From Macrosoma leucophasiata (lineage: Eukaryota; Arthropoda; Insecta; Lepidoptera; Hedylidae), in NCBI GenBank assembly GCA_036365455.1, contig JAWQUS010000030.1, forward strand, positions 20,604,001 through 20,668,000: a stretch of DNA of 64,000 bases, in the 5' to 3' direction. Below are positions 30,331-41,197 of the stretch, piece after piece (positions within the stretch are counted from its first letter, which is position 1; each line of letters starts with the position of its first letter). Position numbers and translations under genes: made by a program. The notes beneath the pieces were generated by a model. That model was not told where the DNA came from. It saw only the letters and a list, made by a program, of their open reading frames with translations, and searched no databases.

Positions 30331-30700
30331 GCGCCATCTTGGATCTGAAAACAGATGCCATTTTTGTAATCAGCTCCCCAAGAAACATCGAAATTGATAT
30401 CCATGTCACATTTTAAAAAATCATCTGTCTGCCATCTTGTATCTGAAAATGTATACCAGTTTCGTAATCAGCACCCCAGAAAACCTCAAAATTTACATCC
30501 ATCAAAATTTGGAAAAATAATAATGTCCGCCATCTGGATCTGAATAATTAAGACATTTCCGTAATTAGAACACCAAGAAACCTCTAAATTGACACACATA
30601 CATATCTCATTAAAAAAAGTCTGTCCGCCATCTTAGATCTGAAAACGGATGCCATTTTCGTAATCAGCAGCCTAAATTGACACCCATCATTATAGGTTAT
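30331..30700. repeat. Tandem repeat, four units of about 98 bp
   Basis: GCCATCTTGGATCTGAAAAC and GTAATCAGC-type motifs recur with units starting at 30333, 30431, 30539 and 30627 (spacings 98, 108, 88). Each unit also has CACCCCAAGAAACCTC and a TTGACATCCATC-like block. Units differ by many point changes, so the array is old. Confidence 0.85.
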
Positions 30701-30776
30701 CGGACATACCTACCCATATTACCTACTCACATGATATTTGTGTGCCTTTGAGCTCTATTATTGCGGTGGTGCTGAT

Positions 30777-30802
30777 CGAGCTCGAGAGTGATCTCGAGCT
30801 CG
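30777..30802. repeat. 10-bp hairpin CGAGCTCGAG
   Basis: CGAGCTCGAG, loop AGTGAT, CTCGAGCTCG. It is preceded by GCGGTGGTGCTGATCGAGC, reminiscent of an inverted A-element head. Confidence 0.5.
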
Positions 30803-30923
30803 TTCAGCGAGCTCTGCCACGAATTTCCTACTTTAATATTTTTTTGTGACTGAAAAAAATTGTTAACGTAACATATGTTATGTAACCCAGGCTTAACATC
30901 TTCATCTAAACAAACCGGCCAAG

Positions 30924-30986
30924 TGCGAGCTGGACTCAAGCGCCGAGGCTTCTGTACAAGCCTCGGCGCGCCAGTCAGCTCGCATT
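30924..30986. repeat. Long GC-rich hairpin
   Basis: The core arms GCGCCGAGGCTT (30940-30951) and AAGCCTCGGCGC (30958-30969) are perfect around a 6-base loop. Outside them, TGCGAGCTGGACT faces AGTCAGCTCGCA. It lies inside a GGCCAAGTGCGAG-type repeat. Confidence 0.7.
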
Positions 30987-31023
30987 CCTAAAAACGTAAT
31001 GGTAAGGAATTTTATTTTATTAT

Positions 31024-31640
31024 TTATTTAATCAATGCATCGTTGCCAACGCATAAGTAACTTATTGACGCCCTTCTTGAAAAAATCAGCTGGGCTGGCA
31101 ACAAATTTTTCAAAGGCATTTGCCACTGCCTCTCGGGTAAGTACTGAATTTTTTTCCCACCAAGAAGTATTTCAAATTCTGGAAAAAGTAGAAGACTGTA
31201 AACGCAAGGTCTGGTGAGTACGGCGGATGACGGAGAACTTCCAACCCCAGCTCTTGCAGCTTGGACTCCGTCTGCTGTGCAGTATGAGGTCGCGCGTTGT
31301 CGTGCAGGAGCAGTGGAGCAAAATTGAACATAGCTGGTTTGGAGACGTGTAAGTTTCTCCATAATTGTGTTCAGTTCTACACAGTACGCATTTGCAGTAA
31401 TGTTCGTCCCGTTTGGTAACAAGCTGTGATGAATTATATCCGCGTTAGCCCAGCAAACAATGACCATCACTTTTCTGGGGGTAAGTTTTCGTTTAGGGCA
31501 TTGTTTGGGTGCTGATCCAGGGTCCAACCAACTTGCTGAGCGCTTACGATTGTCAAACAAGATACACTACTAGTCACAAGTAACGATGCGGTTCAGGATT
31601 CCTTTATTTGTATACACCCAGCACTATAGGTTAAGCCGCT
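31024..31640 (-). pseudogene. mariner-type transposase remnant
   Basis: Reading on the minus strand, IVTCD is followed by two stops where the family has residues, then NRKRSASWLDPGSAPKQ and PRKVMVIVCW. After a frame change comes LLLHDNARPHTAQQTESKLQ, then HPPYSPDLAFTVF. The first two catalytic Asp sites (TCD and HDN) survive; the third, normally in YSPDLAPTD, reads V. The N-terminal DNA-binding part and terminal repeats were not found. Dead copy. Confidence 0.85.
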
Positions 31641-32084
31641 CCTGCTGCCACGACGGTACTTACCTATACTCTATAATTTAATAATGAAATTTAACACATG
31701 TCACCAGAAAATTAAATGTATAGTCATTGGCATCGAAGCCAATCACTGTACCATTATACAAGAAAAAATACAGTGATTGGTACCAAATAAAATTACCGGT
31801 ACGCTTATTTTTCAACTCTGAAAACGATAAAAATAGCAAGATAAACTCTAATTTAATATAATCAAATATAAATTGGTGTAGATGCTTACCCAAAAATTAA
31901 CTTTTCTCGTGCACTTCTATACTCTAGTACTAAACTTTTTTATAACAAAACAACTGGTTCACGACAACTTGATTTTCATAGAAGCTTACAAACAGCTGTG
32001 AAAGAAAGATGGCTGATAACAGTGTTGCCACTAGTGATTATCGTAGTAAGTATTGCAACAGTAAATAAACAGGCACTGTCTCTT
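31641..32084. other. Unassigned sequence with a small hairpin
   Basis: CCAATCACTGTA (31739-31750) and TACAGTGATTGG (31769-31780) are inverted. Nothing else recognised. Confidence 0.45.
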
Positions 32085-32305
32085 AATATATGAACTTTAA
32101 GATCAGAGTGCCAATCACTGGGAGGGTGCCAACAATAGTAATATTTACCGTATTTGTTATTATAACGCCAACAAAAATACATAATTTGTGAAAATTTCAG
32201 CTTTCTAGCTTTCACAGTTCATGAGATACAGTGTGGCGATAAACAGACAGCGGAGGCTTAGTAATAGGGTTCCGTTTTAACCTTTTTCGGTACGGAACCC
32301 TAAAA
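32085..32305. repeat. Common GGGTTCCGT repeat end
   Basis: GAAAATTTCAGCTTTCTAGC, TTCATGAGATACAG, then AGGGTTCCGT (32266-32275) inverted against ACGGAACCCT (32292-32301). I recognise it as a widespread insect repeat end. It cuts off the 3' end of the LINE to its right. Confidence 0.55.
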
Positions 32306-34300
32306 AGAGCGAGAGGGTGTTATTGCGATAATGATGCTGAGGCCATCATTCTGAAACCATCCTGTGCATTCCACAACAATCCGTCGGACTTCTCTTTCAT
32401 TCTTCTTTCTAAGACTTTCCCCTTACACTTTAGCTGCCAAACTGATCAAACTGATCGCTCGATAGCTGGTGCAGACCATACGTGACCTTTATACAAAGGC
32501 ACGATGACCATCCCTTGGGATTCTTCCGGATCTCCAGAAAATGTTGCACAACACCCAGAAAGAATCCCAAAGGGCAGCACCACCATATTTGATAATTTCG
32601 GCAGAAACCTGATCAATACTCGCAGCCTTACCACATTTCAAACTTCGTATCGCCCATACAATCTCATCTATTGCTATATCCTCACAAGCCGGCACCGTCA
32701 AGTCAGCAACTCCGGCGTCAGTGTTGTGAGCATAATCAAACATTTCCCCATAATACTGGCTCCATCGTTTTAACACATCTTGCGTGTTCTCAAGAATGTC
32801 ACCCAACTTAGATTTTATTCTATTCATTCCAGAAACTGGAGAAGAGCTTCTAGACTTTTTCACCTCCCTCCAATAGAGTTTGATGTTAGTCTCAAAGCTC
32901 TTCGCCAGTCTCTCATCAGCTTCCACTTTATCTCTCTCACGCTTTTCATTCACTAAAATCTTGGTGTCATTCTTGAGCCGACGGTAAATTTCTCTCTTCT
33001 CACCTCTCATAACATTATTCGTTTGCAAATATGCTATATAATCCAGCCATGCTTTCTTCTTTCTTCCAACGGAGTCTTGCACCTCCTTGTCCCGCCACGC
33101 ATCCCCTTTCAAGGATTTGCGTATCTTTGCATAACCACATACTTCTTTCGCAACTTCCACCATACTTTCTTTCATAACTTGCCAACATTCATCCACGTCC
33201 AAGTCCGTAAGACAAACTTTGTCTAACTTTTCACGGACTTGACGTTCATACACTCTCCTTGCACTAATGTCTTGTAACTTTTCACTCTTTATTCTTTCAA
33301 GTCCTCCGAAAACGCCAATGTCGCCACTTCTTGAACAGACCCCTAAACCGGCTTATTACCAAGTAGTGATCTATATCAAGAGTGACCTCTGTAGGCTCTA
33401 GTGTCCATGAGGCTCTTCCGAAGACGACTATCAACCATGATCAAATCAATCATACTTTTTTGTTCATTCCTCCCCCATGTATACGTGTGAATGTCCTTGT
33501 GACGGAATTCTGTGTTAGACGCAAGGAGACTTCGTTCCAAGCATAAGTCAAGTATCAGCTTACCAGAATCATTTACTCTTCTATCACCATATGGACCTAG
33601 AACGGCCTCGTATCCAGGTCGCCTGGTCCCGACCCATCCATTCAAATCACCGCACAAAATTACCCTTTCATTAGCTTCGACCATATCGAGAACTTCCCTT
33701 GTAGATTCCCAAAACTTCTCCAGGTCTTGGGTCGTCGCTAAGCTAACCGGTGCATAAGCTGCTACCAAAAACACCCTAGTGATGCCCAATTTAATTCGGA
33801 CCCAGATTAGTCTCGGGTTCACCAAACCATAATCTTTCACTCCAGTGACTAAACGAGAGGACAGAAGGACGCCCACCCCCGCGCTGGAATGATCGCTCTC
33901 TTGCACACCTGCCCACAGAGCCATCACGCCACCGGGAGATCTTCGACCTCGCAGCCCTTTCGTTTAGTCTCTGTTACACACAAAACATCCAGGCGTCTCA
34001 CACTCATTACGTTCGTCAATTCATTCATCTTCTCACAAATTCCACCTCTCACATTCCACGTACCTATCTGGCACTCCCCACTCCTCGATCCGCCGTATCG
34101 GGCCCGGCGTGACAGGTGGAGGTCCCCATCGCCGCTTTTCGTACCGACAGGGACGGGTCGGTACGCGTTGCCTCGGGGGGACGCCCTAACCCGCACTGCG
34201 GTACGCACCAGAATTGCAGCCCTAAAGGACTGGCAGGGGTCGCGACGTGCACGCTTCTGGCATGACCCCCCACAGAACAATTATGAGAGAAGAAAATATG
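32306..34300 (-). pseudogene. RTE-type LINE: endonuclease and start of reverse transcriptase
   Basis: The minus-strand frames are 34280-33924, 33927-33376, about 33375-33254 (stops) and 33253-32489, continuing to about 32446 in another frame. The endonuclease motifs are in order: GTWNVRG near 34056, LCVTETK near 33975, CGDLNGW near 33645, SMIDLIMVDSRLRK near 33440 and IDHYLV near 33370. Then come the linker KLGDILENTQDVLKRWSQYY, the RT start LKCGKAASIDQVSAEIIKYG, and VIVPLYKG. The polymerase core and 3' end are missing. Several frameshifts and stops make it inactive. RTE is the likely clade. Confidence 0.9.
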
Positions 34301-34317
34301 TAAATAAATAAATAAAA

Positions 34318-34521
34318 TAAAATACGCTTACACTCACAGCCCCACATTAGGTATAAACCTGTGTCGTGGATGCCGTTATACACATACAACACATACACAA
34401 ACACCCAGACCCGAAACAAATATCTGTAGGCCATACAAATATTTGTCCCGGTGCGGGATCGAACCCGCGACCCTTCGAATCAAACGGTCATCTCACACCG
34501 CTGTACCAACCGAGTCGTCAT
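34318..34521 (-). mobile_element. C-SINE, reverse copy
   Basis: The reversed body CGCTTACACTCACAGCCCCA is at left and the tRNA-like head (GGATCGAACCCGCGACCC) at right. An AAATAAATAAATAAAATAAA run at the left is probably its tail. It directly abuts the 5' side of the LINE. Confidence 0.85.
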
Positions 34522-34725
34522 CAATATTACTAAATTTCAACAATAATATCGAATCGTCATGATCTTTGAAGTATACTTAAGCGATTAAACTTTAGCAATT
34601 ATTCATGCAAATATATAATTCGATTTAAGTTAAATATTTTAATTTCCTTTCAATTTTCGAAATTCTTATTTTGTGTGTGTATACATTTTTTAAATTTGTA
34701 AATTGAAATAGAAAAAAAAATGAAC

Positions 34726-34803
34726 GAAATCTGCCGCCCCTTAAAATATGCCGCCCTAGGCTCCAGCCTACTCAGCCTACTGGTAAATCCGCCACTGGCC
34801 ATA
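34726..34803. repeat. AAATCCGCCACTG repeat
   Basis: CTGCCGCCCCTTAAAATATG, CCGCCCTAGGCTCCAGCC and TAAATCCGCCACTG. A related stretch follows the LINE at 54885-54945. Confidence 0.55.
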
Positions 34804-35374
34804 GGGCTACCACGTTCCTAATTTTATGATTTAGATTTTTTTTAATAAATTAAAATCATTGAATGATTAGGGATTATAGGGATTAGGGATTATTCAATAA
34901 AAATGCGTAAGGTGTTTTTCTGATGAAAAAAAATAATGAAAAATGGCCTTTTAAATTTGAGACTAATAATATTTTCGCCTCGACTGAGAAAGGCTTTAGG
35001 TAGGTATTATTCAATTTAATAGTATAATGAAAACCGCATTCTGATAAAAAGATTAATTCAAATTTTCTTTCTTTCCATTCTATATTATGCATGGAGAAAG
35101 AAGAGGAATAGGTACCTTCTATCTTTCACTTGATTATAGATACTTGCACCTACTTTACAACAGGTGTGTTTTGTTTTAAATGACGTTCGGAATATTGCCT
35201 CCATATTATTTATGTTTGCCTTTGTTTCCAATAGAACTGGCGGAGTCTACCTCAGTATCTCGCGGTAGGATTAGGTTGGGGTGGGTACTTGTTTTCTTTA
35301 CAAATGCATTCACTAAGACGGAATGAAACCTATAATGTTGAATTAACATTTAAAATAAAAAATACGTATTTCTG
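34804..35374. other. 3' flank of the THAP gene
   Basis: AT-rich with no recognised repeat; it may hold the transcript's downstream region. Confidence 0.4.
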
Positions 35375-35380
35375 TTTATT
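35375..35380 (-). promoter_or_regulatory. Polyadenylation signal AATAAA
   Basis: AATAAA on the minus strand, 25 bases after the THAP gene's stop codon. It is very close to the stop, so the 3' UTR would be short. Confidence 0.5.
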
Positions 35381-35405
35381 TATATTTTTTTGATGATGAT
35401 GCACG

Positions 35406-36266
35406 TTACTCGGTAGAATTTTCTTCTTTAACTTTTACTATTTCATTGTCAATTTCTTCTTCTTTTATTTTCTTTTCGGATTGGAGAAGTTCGTCCTCCA
35501 ATTTTCTTTTCATTGGAGTCGTGCTAGAAACACTCGTTGAGGTTTGAGCATAACTGTCCTTCACTCCATTATCAGTCTGCGTACAATTATCAACTGCAAT
35601 CGACTGATCGGTTTGTGTTTGTTTCTCTTCTGTCCGAGATCCGAAAGTACTTGGTATGCTTGGCAGCATAAACAATGGAAGAGCCTTCTTTTTCAAAATT
35701 TTTCGATTTGATTTTTGTTTGATATCCTTCACATTAAAATGTTTGTCACAAATACGGAAGGCAGTGTAGTTAGGTTTGTTTTCTAAATCTTCTCGATGGA
35801 TTAAGCGCAGCCATTGAAGGCGTCTGAAAAAAATAGAGATTCGCCTTTATTTTAGGTAAAACAATGCTGTCGTCCAGGGTTACGAAACTGTTATTGTCCT
35901 TATAAACCTTCGAACCAATGTAAGTAGACACCGCCTTACATAAGCAGACAGCCTAGTCTAGGAAATTATTTACCTTAGTAGTAAGTATTTGTTTTGACGC
36001 GAACATAAATAGATTACTTACTCGTGTTTCACTTTCCTTCATCCTACTCACTCATTTATTCATTAATTTAGGTATTTTACTAGGCAAAAAGCGAAACTAC
36101 TAAAGAAAGAAACAAATTATATAAGTAGGTAGGTATATAAAAACATTTTAGTGTCTTACCTTTCGGCGTTTGCCGGTAATTTATAAAATTTTATCCCTGG
36201 TTCCGTTTTTGAAGAATTCAAGCAACCAAAAACGGCACAATACAGTCTATAACTGCTTTTTGCCAT
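35406..36266 (-). CDS. THAP-domain zinc-finger protein, two exons
   Basis: Exon 1 is 36266-36160 (start ATG, 35 codons plus two bases). The intron is 36159-35824 (GTAAGA donor, TTTTTTCAG acceptor). Exon 2 is 35823-35406 and ends TAA. The joined frame gives 174 residues. The THAP zinc finger lies at about 8-87: C10 and C15 (YCAVFGC), W40, C61 and H64 (ICDKHF), with FYKLP at 27-31 and ALPLF at 83-87 in place of the usual AVPTIF. C2CH spacing fits the family (C-x4-C-x45-C-x2-H). THAP proteins are nuclear DNA-binding factors, many related to P-element transposases. The linker has KQTQT at 103-107, CTQT at 116-119 and AQT at 128-130; KxTQT is the classic LC8 dynein light chain motif. The tail (140-170) is charged, probably coiled, with KRK at 141-143 and two SUMO-type sites (IKEE 155-158, VKEE 167-170). 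No other domain follows. The target sequence is unknown. Confidence 0.85.
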
Positions 36267-36634
36267 ATTAATTAATATTTAGGTTCTTAATAAATCAATT
36301 TTGTATTCACAAATGTCGCGCGTACTGCTAAACAAAGTTTAAAAAATTTACACGAAAACCAACCGTTCGTGACTGCGGCACAATCGCGACTGTCGTGTAC
36401 CGAGCTAATACGATTGTGTACCGAATACTACCGAACTCCAAGACGCGTCGATATAACTCTCATTCCGCTCGTTTGTATGAAGAAAGAATGCTGTTAAATA
36501 ACACGCCTGCAGCCAACCTGCAGCATAGGCCTGTAGAAAGAATGACAAGATTTATACTATGTACAGAAAAACTTATAAATGTTATACCATACCTACCTAA
36601 GGTCAAACAGCTTAGAAATTCAATGTTTTCTAAT
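36267..36634. other. Upstream region of the THAP gene
   Basis: It should contain the THAP gene's 5' UTR and promoter. No TATA box is obvious. CG-containing motifs (TGTCGCGCG, TCGCGACTGTCG) cluster at 36310-36400. Confidence 0.4.
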
Positions 36635-36858
36635 GTTATGAAAGTGGCAAACAAGCATAGCAAGCAAACAGCTATAGAAACCCACACAAAGACCAGAGGT
36701 CAAAATGCAGATGCTTTACCAATTTTGAGGACTAAAGTGTTATGCCTCTGTAACAGAAATTACAGGGCTGTACATAACCACCTGACCGGAACACGATAGT
36801 GCTGAACTACCATTTAGCGGCAAGTAGCGGCTCTGTCACTAGAGCTCTACCACCAGTA
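36635..36858 (-). mobile_element. A-element with internal deletions
   Basis: It runs from AATGTTATGAAAGTGGC to AGCTCTACCACCAGT. The CAGTTCACATTGATG block and the TATATTAGGTAATGCGGTGG block are lost. It lies 370 bp upstream of the THAP start codon. Confidence 0.85.
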
Positions 36859-36914
36859 TAAATGTTATCTATGGACCTTAGAACATTTATTAAGTACTAA
36901 CATGAAATGTTTTT

Positions 36915-37480
36915 TAACCGACTTCCAAAAAAAGTTCTTTTTTTTTTAATGTATTTTCACCGATAATTTGAAAACGCTTGTACCGATTTGGATAATTTTT
37001 GGTTTTGGTTTTGTTTGAAAGGGTGTGCCTCACAGTTGGTCCCTTTGTAACCATGTCAATGTGTGATGATGGGATCCTGGAGAAAACGAGGGAACTCTTC
37101 AAATTTCATAGCACACTTGAAACATATTCGATGTTTTTTATAATTATAATGTTCCGTGTCTTGTGGCTGTATACCTCACACTATAGCCATGTCTGTCTGT
37201 CTGTCTGTCCGTCCTCGGTGTAGCGAAAAACTATTAGTACTAGAGACTTGAAATTTGGCACAAGTATACATCTTTATTACGCCGACAAAGCGGTAGAATA
37301 AAAACATGACATTTTTTTATTAAGCGTACCTCCCCTACATGTTATGCGCGGAAACTTTTTTATTTTTCGTTTTCTAAATAGTGTGGGACATCGATGGATG
37401 GGTGGTCTTATAAAAATGTTAGGGTTGTGGAAACATCATTTTTCGATTTAGTTAACTGTTCGTGACCTATTAAGCTTTAT
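36915..37480. repeat. Probable repeat with GTCTGTCTGTCTGTCTGTCC
   Basis: ACCGACTTCCAAAAAAAG, TTGTACCGATTTGGATAATT, and later a CTGT run followed by ACTAGAGACTTGAAATTTGG. These resemble end and body motifs of common insect repeats, recognised from memory, without a second full copy here. Confidence 0.4.
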
Positions 37481-37796
37481 AGGGCCAATTTTCGTTAGAG
37501 TCAAGTGTCCTCCCCCTACCTAACGGTTGTTGTTAGAAAACTAAACGGTTGTTGTTAGAAATTCAAACGATACGGCAATAGTAGCCATATATAATGAAAT
37601 TTTAAGCTATAAAAACTATCACTTCTAAGTTGACTTTACAAGTTTGCGAGTAATAGTCGATGAAATGTACTTTACTCCAAAATTACAAACAACTCCATAG
37701 AAAATATTTATTTATTTTTTCATTACATCTCTTACTTTGTAACTACGGCACCTTACACTGCGCGTGAACCGACAAGCACTTGACCGATTTTTGTAT

Positions 37797-38030
37797 TTAC
37801 TACTGCCCTACTGGAACCTCCAGTGCAGTTAGTCAACCGAACAATGGCGGTCAAACCATTCCAATAGGGCGATAGTAAGTGCAATAACGCAAGATGGGCA
37901 GCAGCGTTCTGTAATAAAACTAACACCACGCGATCGCCACTCCGCATGCCAAGTGTGGCGATTGTGGAATACCTATCTTATGGTAAGCTTTGGTCCAGCA
38001 GTAGACATCTTTCGGCTGATGTGATGCATT
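37797..38030 (+). repeat. E-element, one palindrome arm and body
   Basis: A short left remnant (TACTGCCCTACTGGAACC) is followed by the right arm GTCAACCGAACAATGGCGG and AACCATTCCAATAGGGCG. Then come AACGCAAGATGGGCAGCAGC and GTCCAGCAGTAGACATCTTT. Most of the left arm is deleted. Confidence 0.7.
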
Positions 38031-38537
38031 ATCTAGGTGGTTAAAATTTTAATAGAAATTTATTTGAATATCTGAAAAGAGCACAAAATTACATTTTTAA
38101 ATTTCAAATAGCTGTTAACCGTAGCTAAACTTGATATTCAATTAACCGTTTTTAAACATTTGGTTTCCACAAAAACAATATTTGGCTTTTTTCGTAAGTA
38201 GGTACCTACCTACTCAAATATCAAATTCAAACAAAGCAAAGAACAAACATTTTATAAAATTAAAGTTGTTTTGTTTGCCAAGATTGTTTCAATCAAATTA
38301 TGGAAATTTGAACATGTACCTATTTTATTTAGTTTTTTACAATCTACAACAAAGATACTTGTAATCAGTATAGGTATTTGAGAGCCATGTTATATTAAAA
38401 TAATAATTCATAATTGTATTTGAGATAGGACACAATCTCACAGACGGTTGATTTGATATCATTTTTAATAATAATGGCTTCTCTACAATACATTGTAATA
38501 ACATACCTACCTATTTCATTTTTAAAGAAATAAAACA
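38031..38537. other. Unassigned AT-rich sequence
   Basis: Nothing recognised. Confidence 0.45.
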
Positions 38538-38720
38538 TGCTTACACTCACAGCCCCACAGTAGGTATAAACCTGGTTCGTGGGTGCCGTTGTACACATAC
38601 AACACATACACAAACACCCGAACAAATATCTGTAGGCCATACAAATATTTGTCCCGGTGCGGGGATCAAACCTTCGAATCAAAAGGTCATCTCACACCGC
38701 TGGACTAACCGGGTCGTCAT
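38538..38720 (-). mobile_element. C-SINE, reverse copy
   Basis: Body ATGCTTACACTCACAGCCCC and head GGGGATCAAACCTTCGAATC. A deletion has removed part of box B (CCCGCGACC). Confidence 0.8.
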
Positions 38721-38956
38721 ATATTTTCTAACGTCTACCATATCATTCACAAACTAAATACATATTTTCATACAGTTATATCATAAGCAAACCAAACAAC
38801 ACATTTAGTTTTATCTGATAATTCAGGACTATAATCTACTGAACTTTGCCGCATAACAACATGTCTAATGGGTGACAAGCAATTGGTGGATTCCCGCTAG
38901 ATAAATACATTTTGCTTGGCAACCAAATTGAATTTCGCTCGTTCAATAGCTGACTA

Positions 38957-39507
38957 TATAGAGCAACACGGGCCACCGGTCGCGGCGGACCGGAGGGGAG
39001 TAGCCATATGCAGGCTTTCCCCCTGTCAAAGTACAAGCACAAGTGTTCCTATGCCCGTCGCCTTTATGTTAATGTGTGCGTGAAATCGTTTATGTATTTT
39101 GTTAAAGTCAAGGTGTGAGTTTCGTAGTAATAGACGATTTTTGTAGTGTGTGTGTGTCACACGTATTTCCCCCTGCATAAAATGACAAACTGTTTTGCAT
39201 CGGTAATAAAAGTTATGGCTAGTCCCCTCTGGGGTGCGACCGCCTATCGACATTGCTATCGTCGTTGTCATTGCTTTCAAATTTTCATGTCGATTTTTAC
39301 TTTAACTTGATAACAATAATCGAAATAATCTACCATTATCGCTTGTTTTACACCTACGAAAGCAAGAAAAACAATCAGATTATCACTACTGCTTTGAAAG
39401 GAGCTACAAATCGACATGAAAATTTGCAGCAATGACAACGACAATAGCAATGTCGATAGGCGGTCGCACCCCAGGTCCGCCGCGGCCGGTGGCCCGTGTT
39501 GCTTTAC
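38957..39507 (+). mobile_element. M-MITE, copy 2, carrying a nested insertion
   Basis: A perfect 9-bp target duplication AGCTGACTA lies at 38948-38956 and 39508-39516. The left end is TATAGAGCAACACGGGCCAC and the right end GGCCCGTGTTGCTTTAC. Removing the nested piece (39229-39474) leaves about 305 bp, close to copy 1. Confidence 0.9.
39229..39474. mobile_element. Nested 246-bp MITE with long inverted ends
   Basis: It begins CTGGGGTGCGACCGCCTATC and ends GATAGGCGGTCGCACCCCAG. The inverted match continues through the TCGTTGTCATTGCT block and AAATTTTCATGTCGATTT, about 65-70 bp with few mismatches. The inside is AT-rich and non-coding. It sits within the right terminal repeat of M-MITE copy 2. 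No target duplication could be fixed. Confidence 0.85.
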
Positions 39508-39698
39508 AGCTGACTACGCTATAGCTTCACACTCACGAAGCGGTATGAATTTATCCGGAACCACTGTTGCTATTTGGAAAAGTCCGCTACTAGATTGGAG
39601 ATGAAAGATAAACTATTGCTACTCAATTCTGTTATTAATACCTATAGGTATAAAAAAAAACAAACTAAGATTCTCTAAAAGAAAACCGTAATGTAATG

Positions 39699-39978
39699 TA
39701 ACTTCACGCCTGTGATCCACGAAGGGGTAGGCAGAGGTGAATGCATGCATTCAAGCATACATGCAAACACACACTTGAAACAGGTGGCGAGCCTGTTGAC
39801 ACTTCATGCACATTACCAAACTCCGAGGTATTGGGAAATTCCAAAAAATGGAAAAATGCCATTGGAACCAGAGATAAAACATATTACACCGTTATCTCTG
39901 GAACCCTTTGTTCCTGGAATCGACCCAGGACCCCAGCATACTGTAGTGGCTCCATACCACTAGACTACTGAGCCAGAC
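39699..39978 (-). mobile_element. B-SINE, full length
   Basis: The most complete B copy. Tail TAACTTCACGCCTGTGATCC and GGGGTAGGCAGAGGTG, body GGTGGCGAGCCTGTTGACAC and CACCGTTATCTCTGG, box B reversed at about 39917-39930, then CCACTAGACTACTGAGCCAG. Confidence 0.9.
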
Positions 39979-40284
39979 CTCAAAGAATACAATGTAAAAT
40001 AGGTTCTCATTTCTAGAAGAGCGGTCACAATAATAATTGCGGTTTGTTACTTTTTTTTTAATGGATGTAATTTTACGTCCTGTCTCAAGATGACCGTACT
40101 CCATTTCACACCAGGCAATCGGCGAGCACAAAGGTCTCTCTGTCTAAATATTTAAGTAAATACCTAAGGGAGACCTTGTGGGCCCAAACTTTGGCTCAGG
40201 GCGTTGCTGGAGAGGGTAAGATAATCACATTTACGATTATGAGGATGAAACTATCGCTTTAATCATCATTGGGTCATAATAGAA

Positions 40285-40440
40285 GGCACAAGATTGGAGG
40301 GTAGGGTCAAAAGTCTAAGGAATTGGCGTACGTGTATGAAGAAAATGATGAGTATAGAAGAGGCACGGGAGGTGTGTCAGGACCGGGATATCTGGCGCTC
40401 CACACTCTCTGTGTACTCCGTGAGGGACTTGACCATTAGG
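40285..40440 (+). pseudogene. RTE-type LINE C-terminal fragment
   Basis: It reads VKSLRNWRTCMKKMMSIEEA, then REVCQDRDIWRSTLSVYSVR, then DL. It matches 24886-25212 but its 3' tail has decayed. Confidence 0.75.
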
Positions 40441-41197
40441 GATATACCATTCCTACATACGTACAAGATTGGGTGAGTTCTTAGCTCTAGTATGTTTCTC
40501 AATTATCAAAAACTAAGATTTCAGCTCATTTGAATGACTTTGCAGCGCAAAATAATGATCCACTGAAAGTAGAACCACTCTAGTAATAGGCCATTTTCGG
40601 AGATTAATTTAATGAGAAGACAACGCATCATTTCGGAAATTTTTATTTAAATCCTTCTCAATAATGCTGAACGAAATCAATTTTAAACTTACAAGAGATA
40701 CAAGTCATGTGTCTTAAACAAGCGATAGCTTAGTTCAAACTGACACGTCAAATGTTTTTATATTCAAAGATAAATCCATCACTATACCAAGAAAGACTTT
40801 CCAAGAAACCACCAAACAATTTTTTGTCGATGCCAACAAAACATGATTACGTCGCGCTAAAATAAAAGCTATCTCGACAATCGTGTTTTTTGTTCAACCA
40901 TTGTCAGTTAATATATTTAGTTATGGTCGCGGTGATGTCATTGTCAGAAAAAAAAGAGTAGAAAAAGTTGCCAGGTACATGACGAATGATTTCATTAATT
41001 ATGACTTGGATGAAATGTTGTTCGGTAGCTAGATGATGATCGGGAAACCCTACACGTGGATGAAAAAGTAATTGATTATAATAATTGGTGCAAACAAAAA
41101 CGTTATAGTGAACATGCTATCAGTTGGAGATGTGATTCTTAAATTACTTTTCTTGGAATTGTTTTGAAAGATATTCAATTTAGTTCAAGCATACGAA
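40441..41197. other. Unassigned AT-rich sequence
   Basis: Nothing recognised. Confidence 0.45.

Noticed and set aside
36395..36799. 134-codon frame divergent from the THAP gene
   Set aside because: Its second half lies in an A-element read in reverse, and the first half has no recognisable domain.
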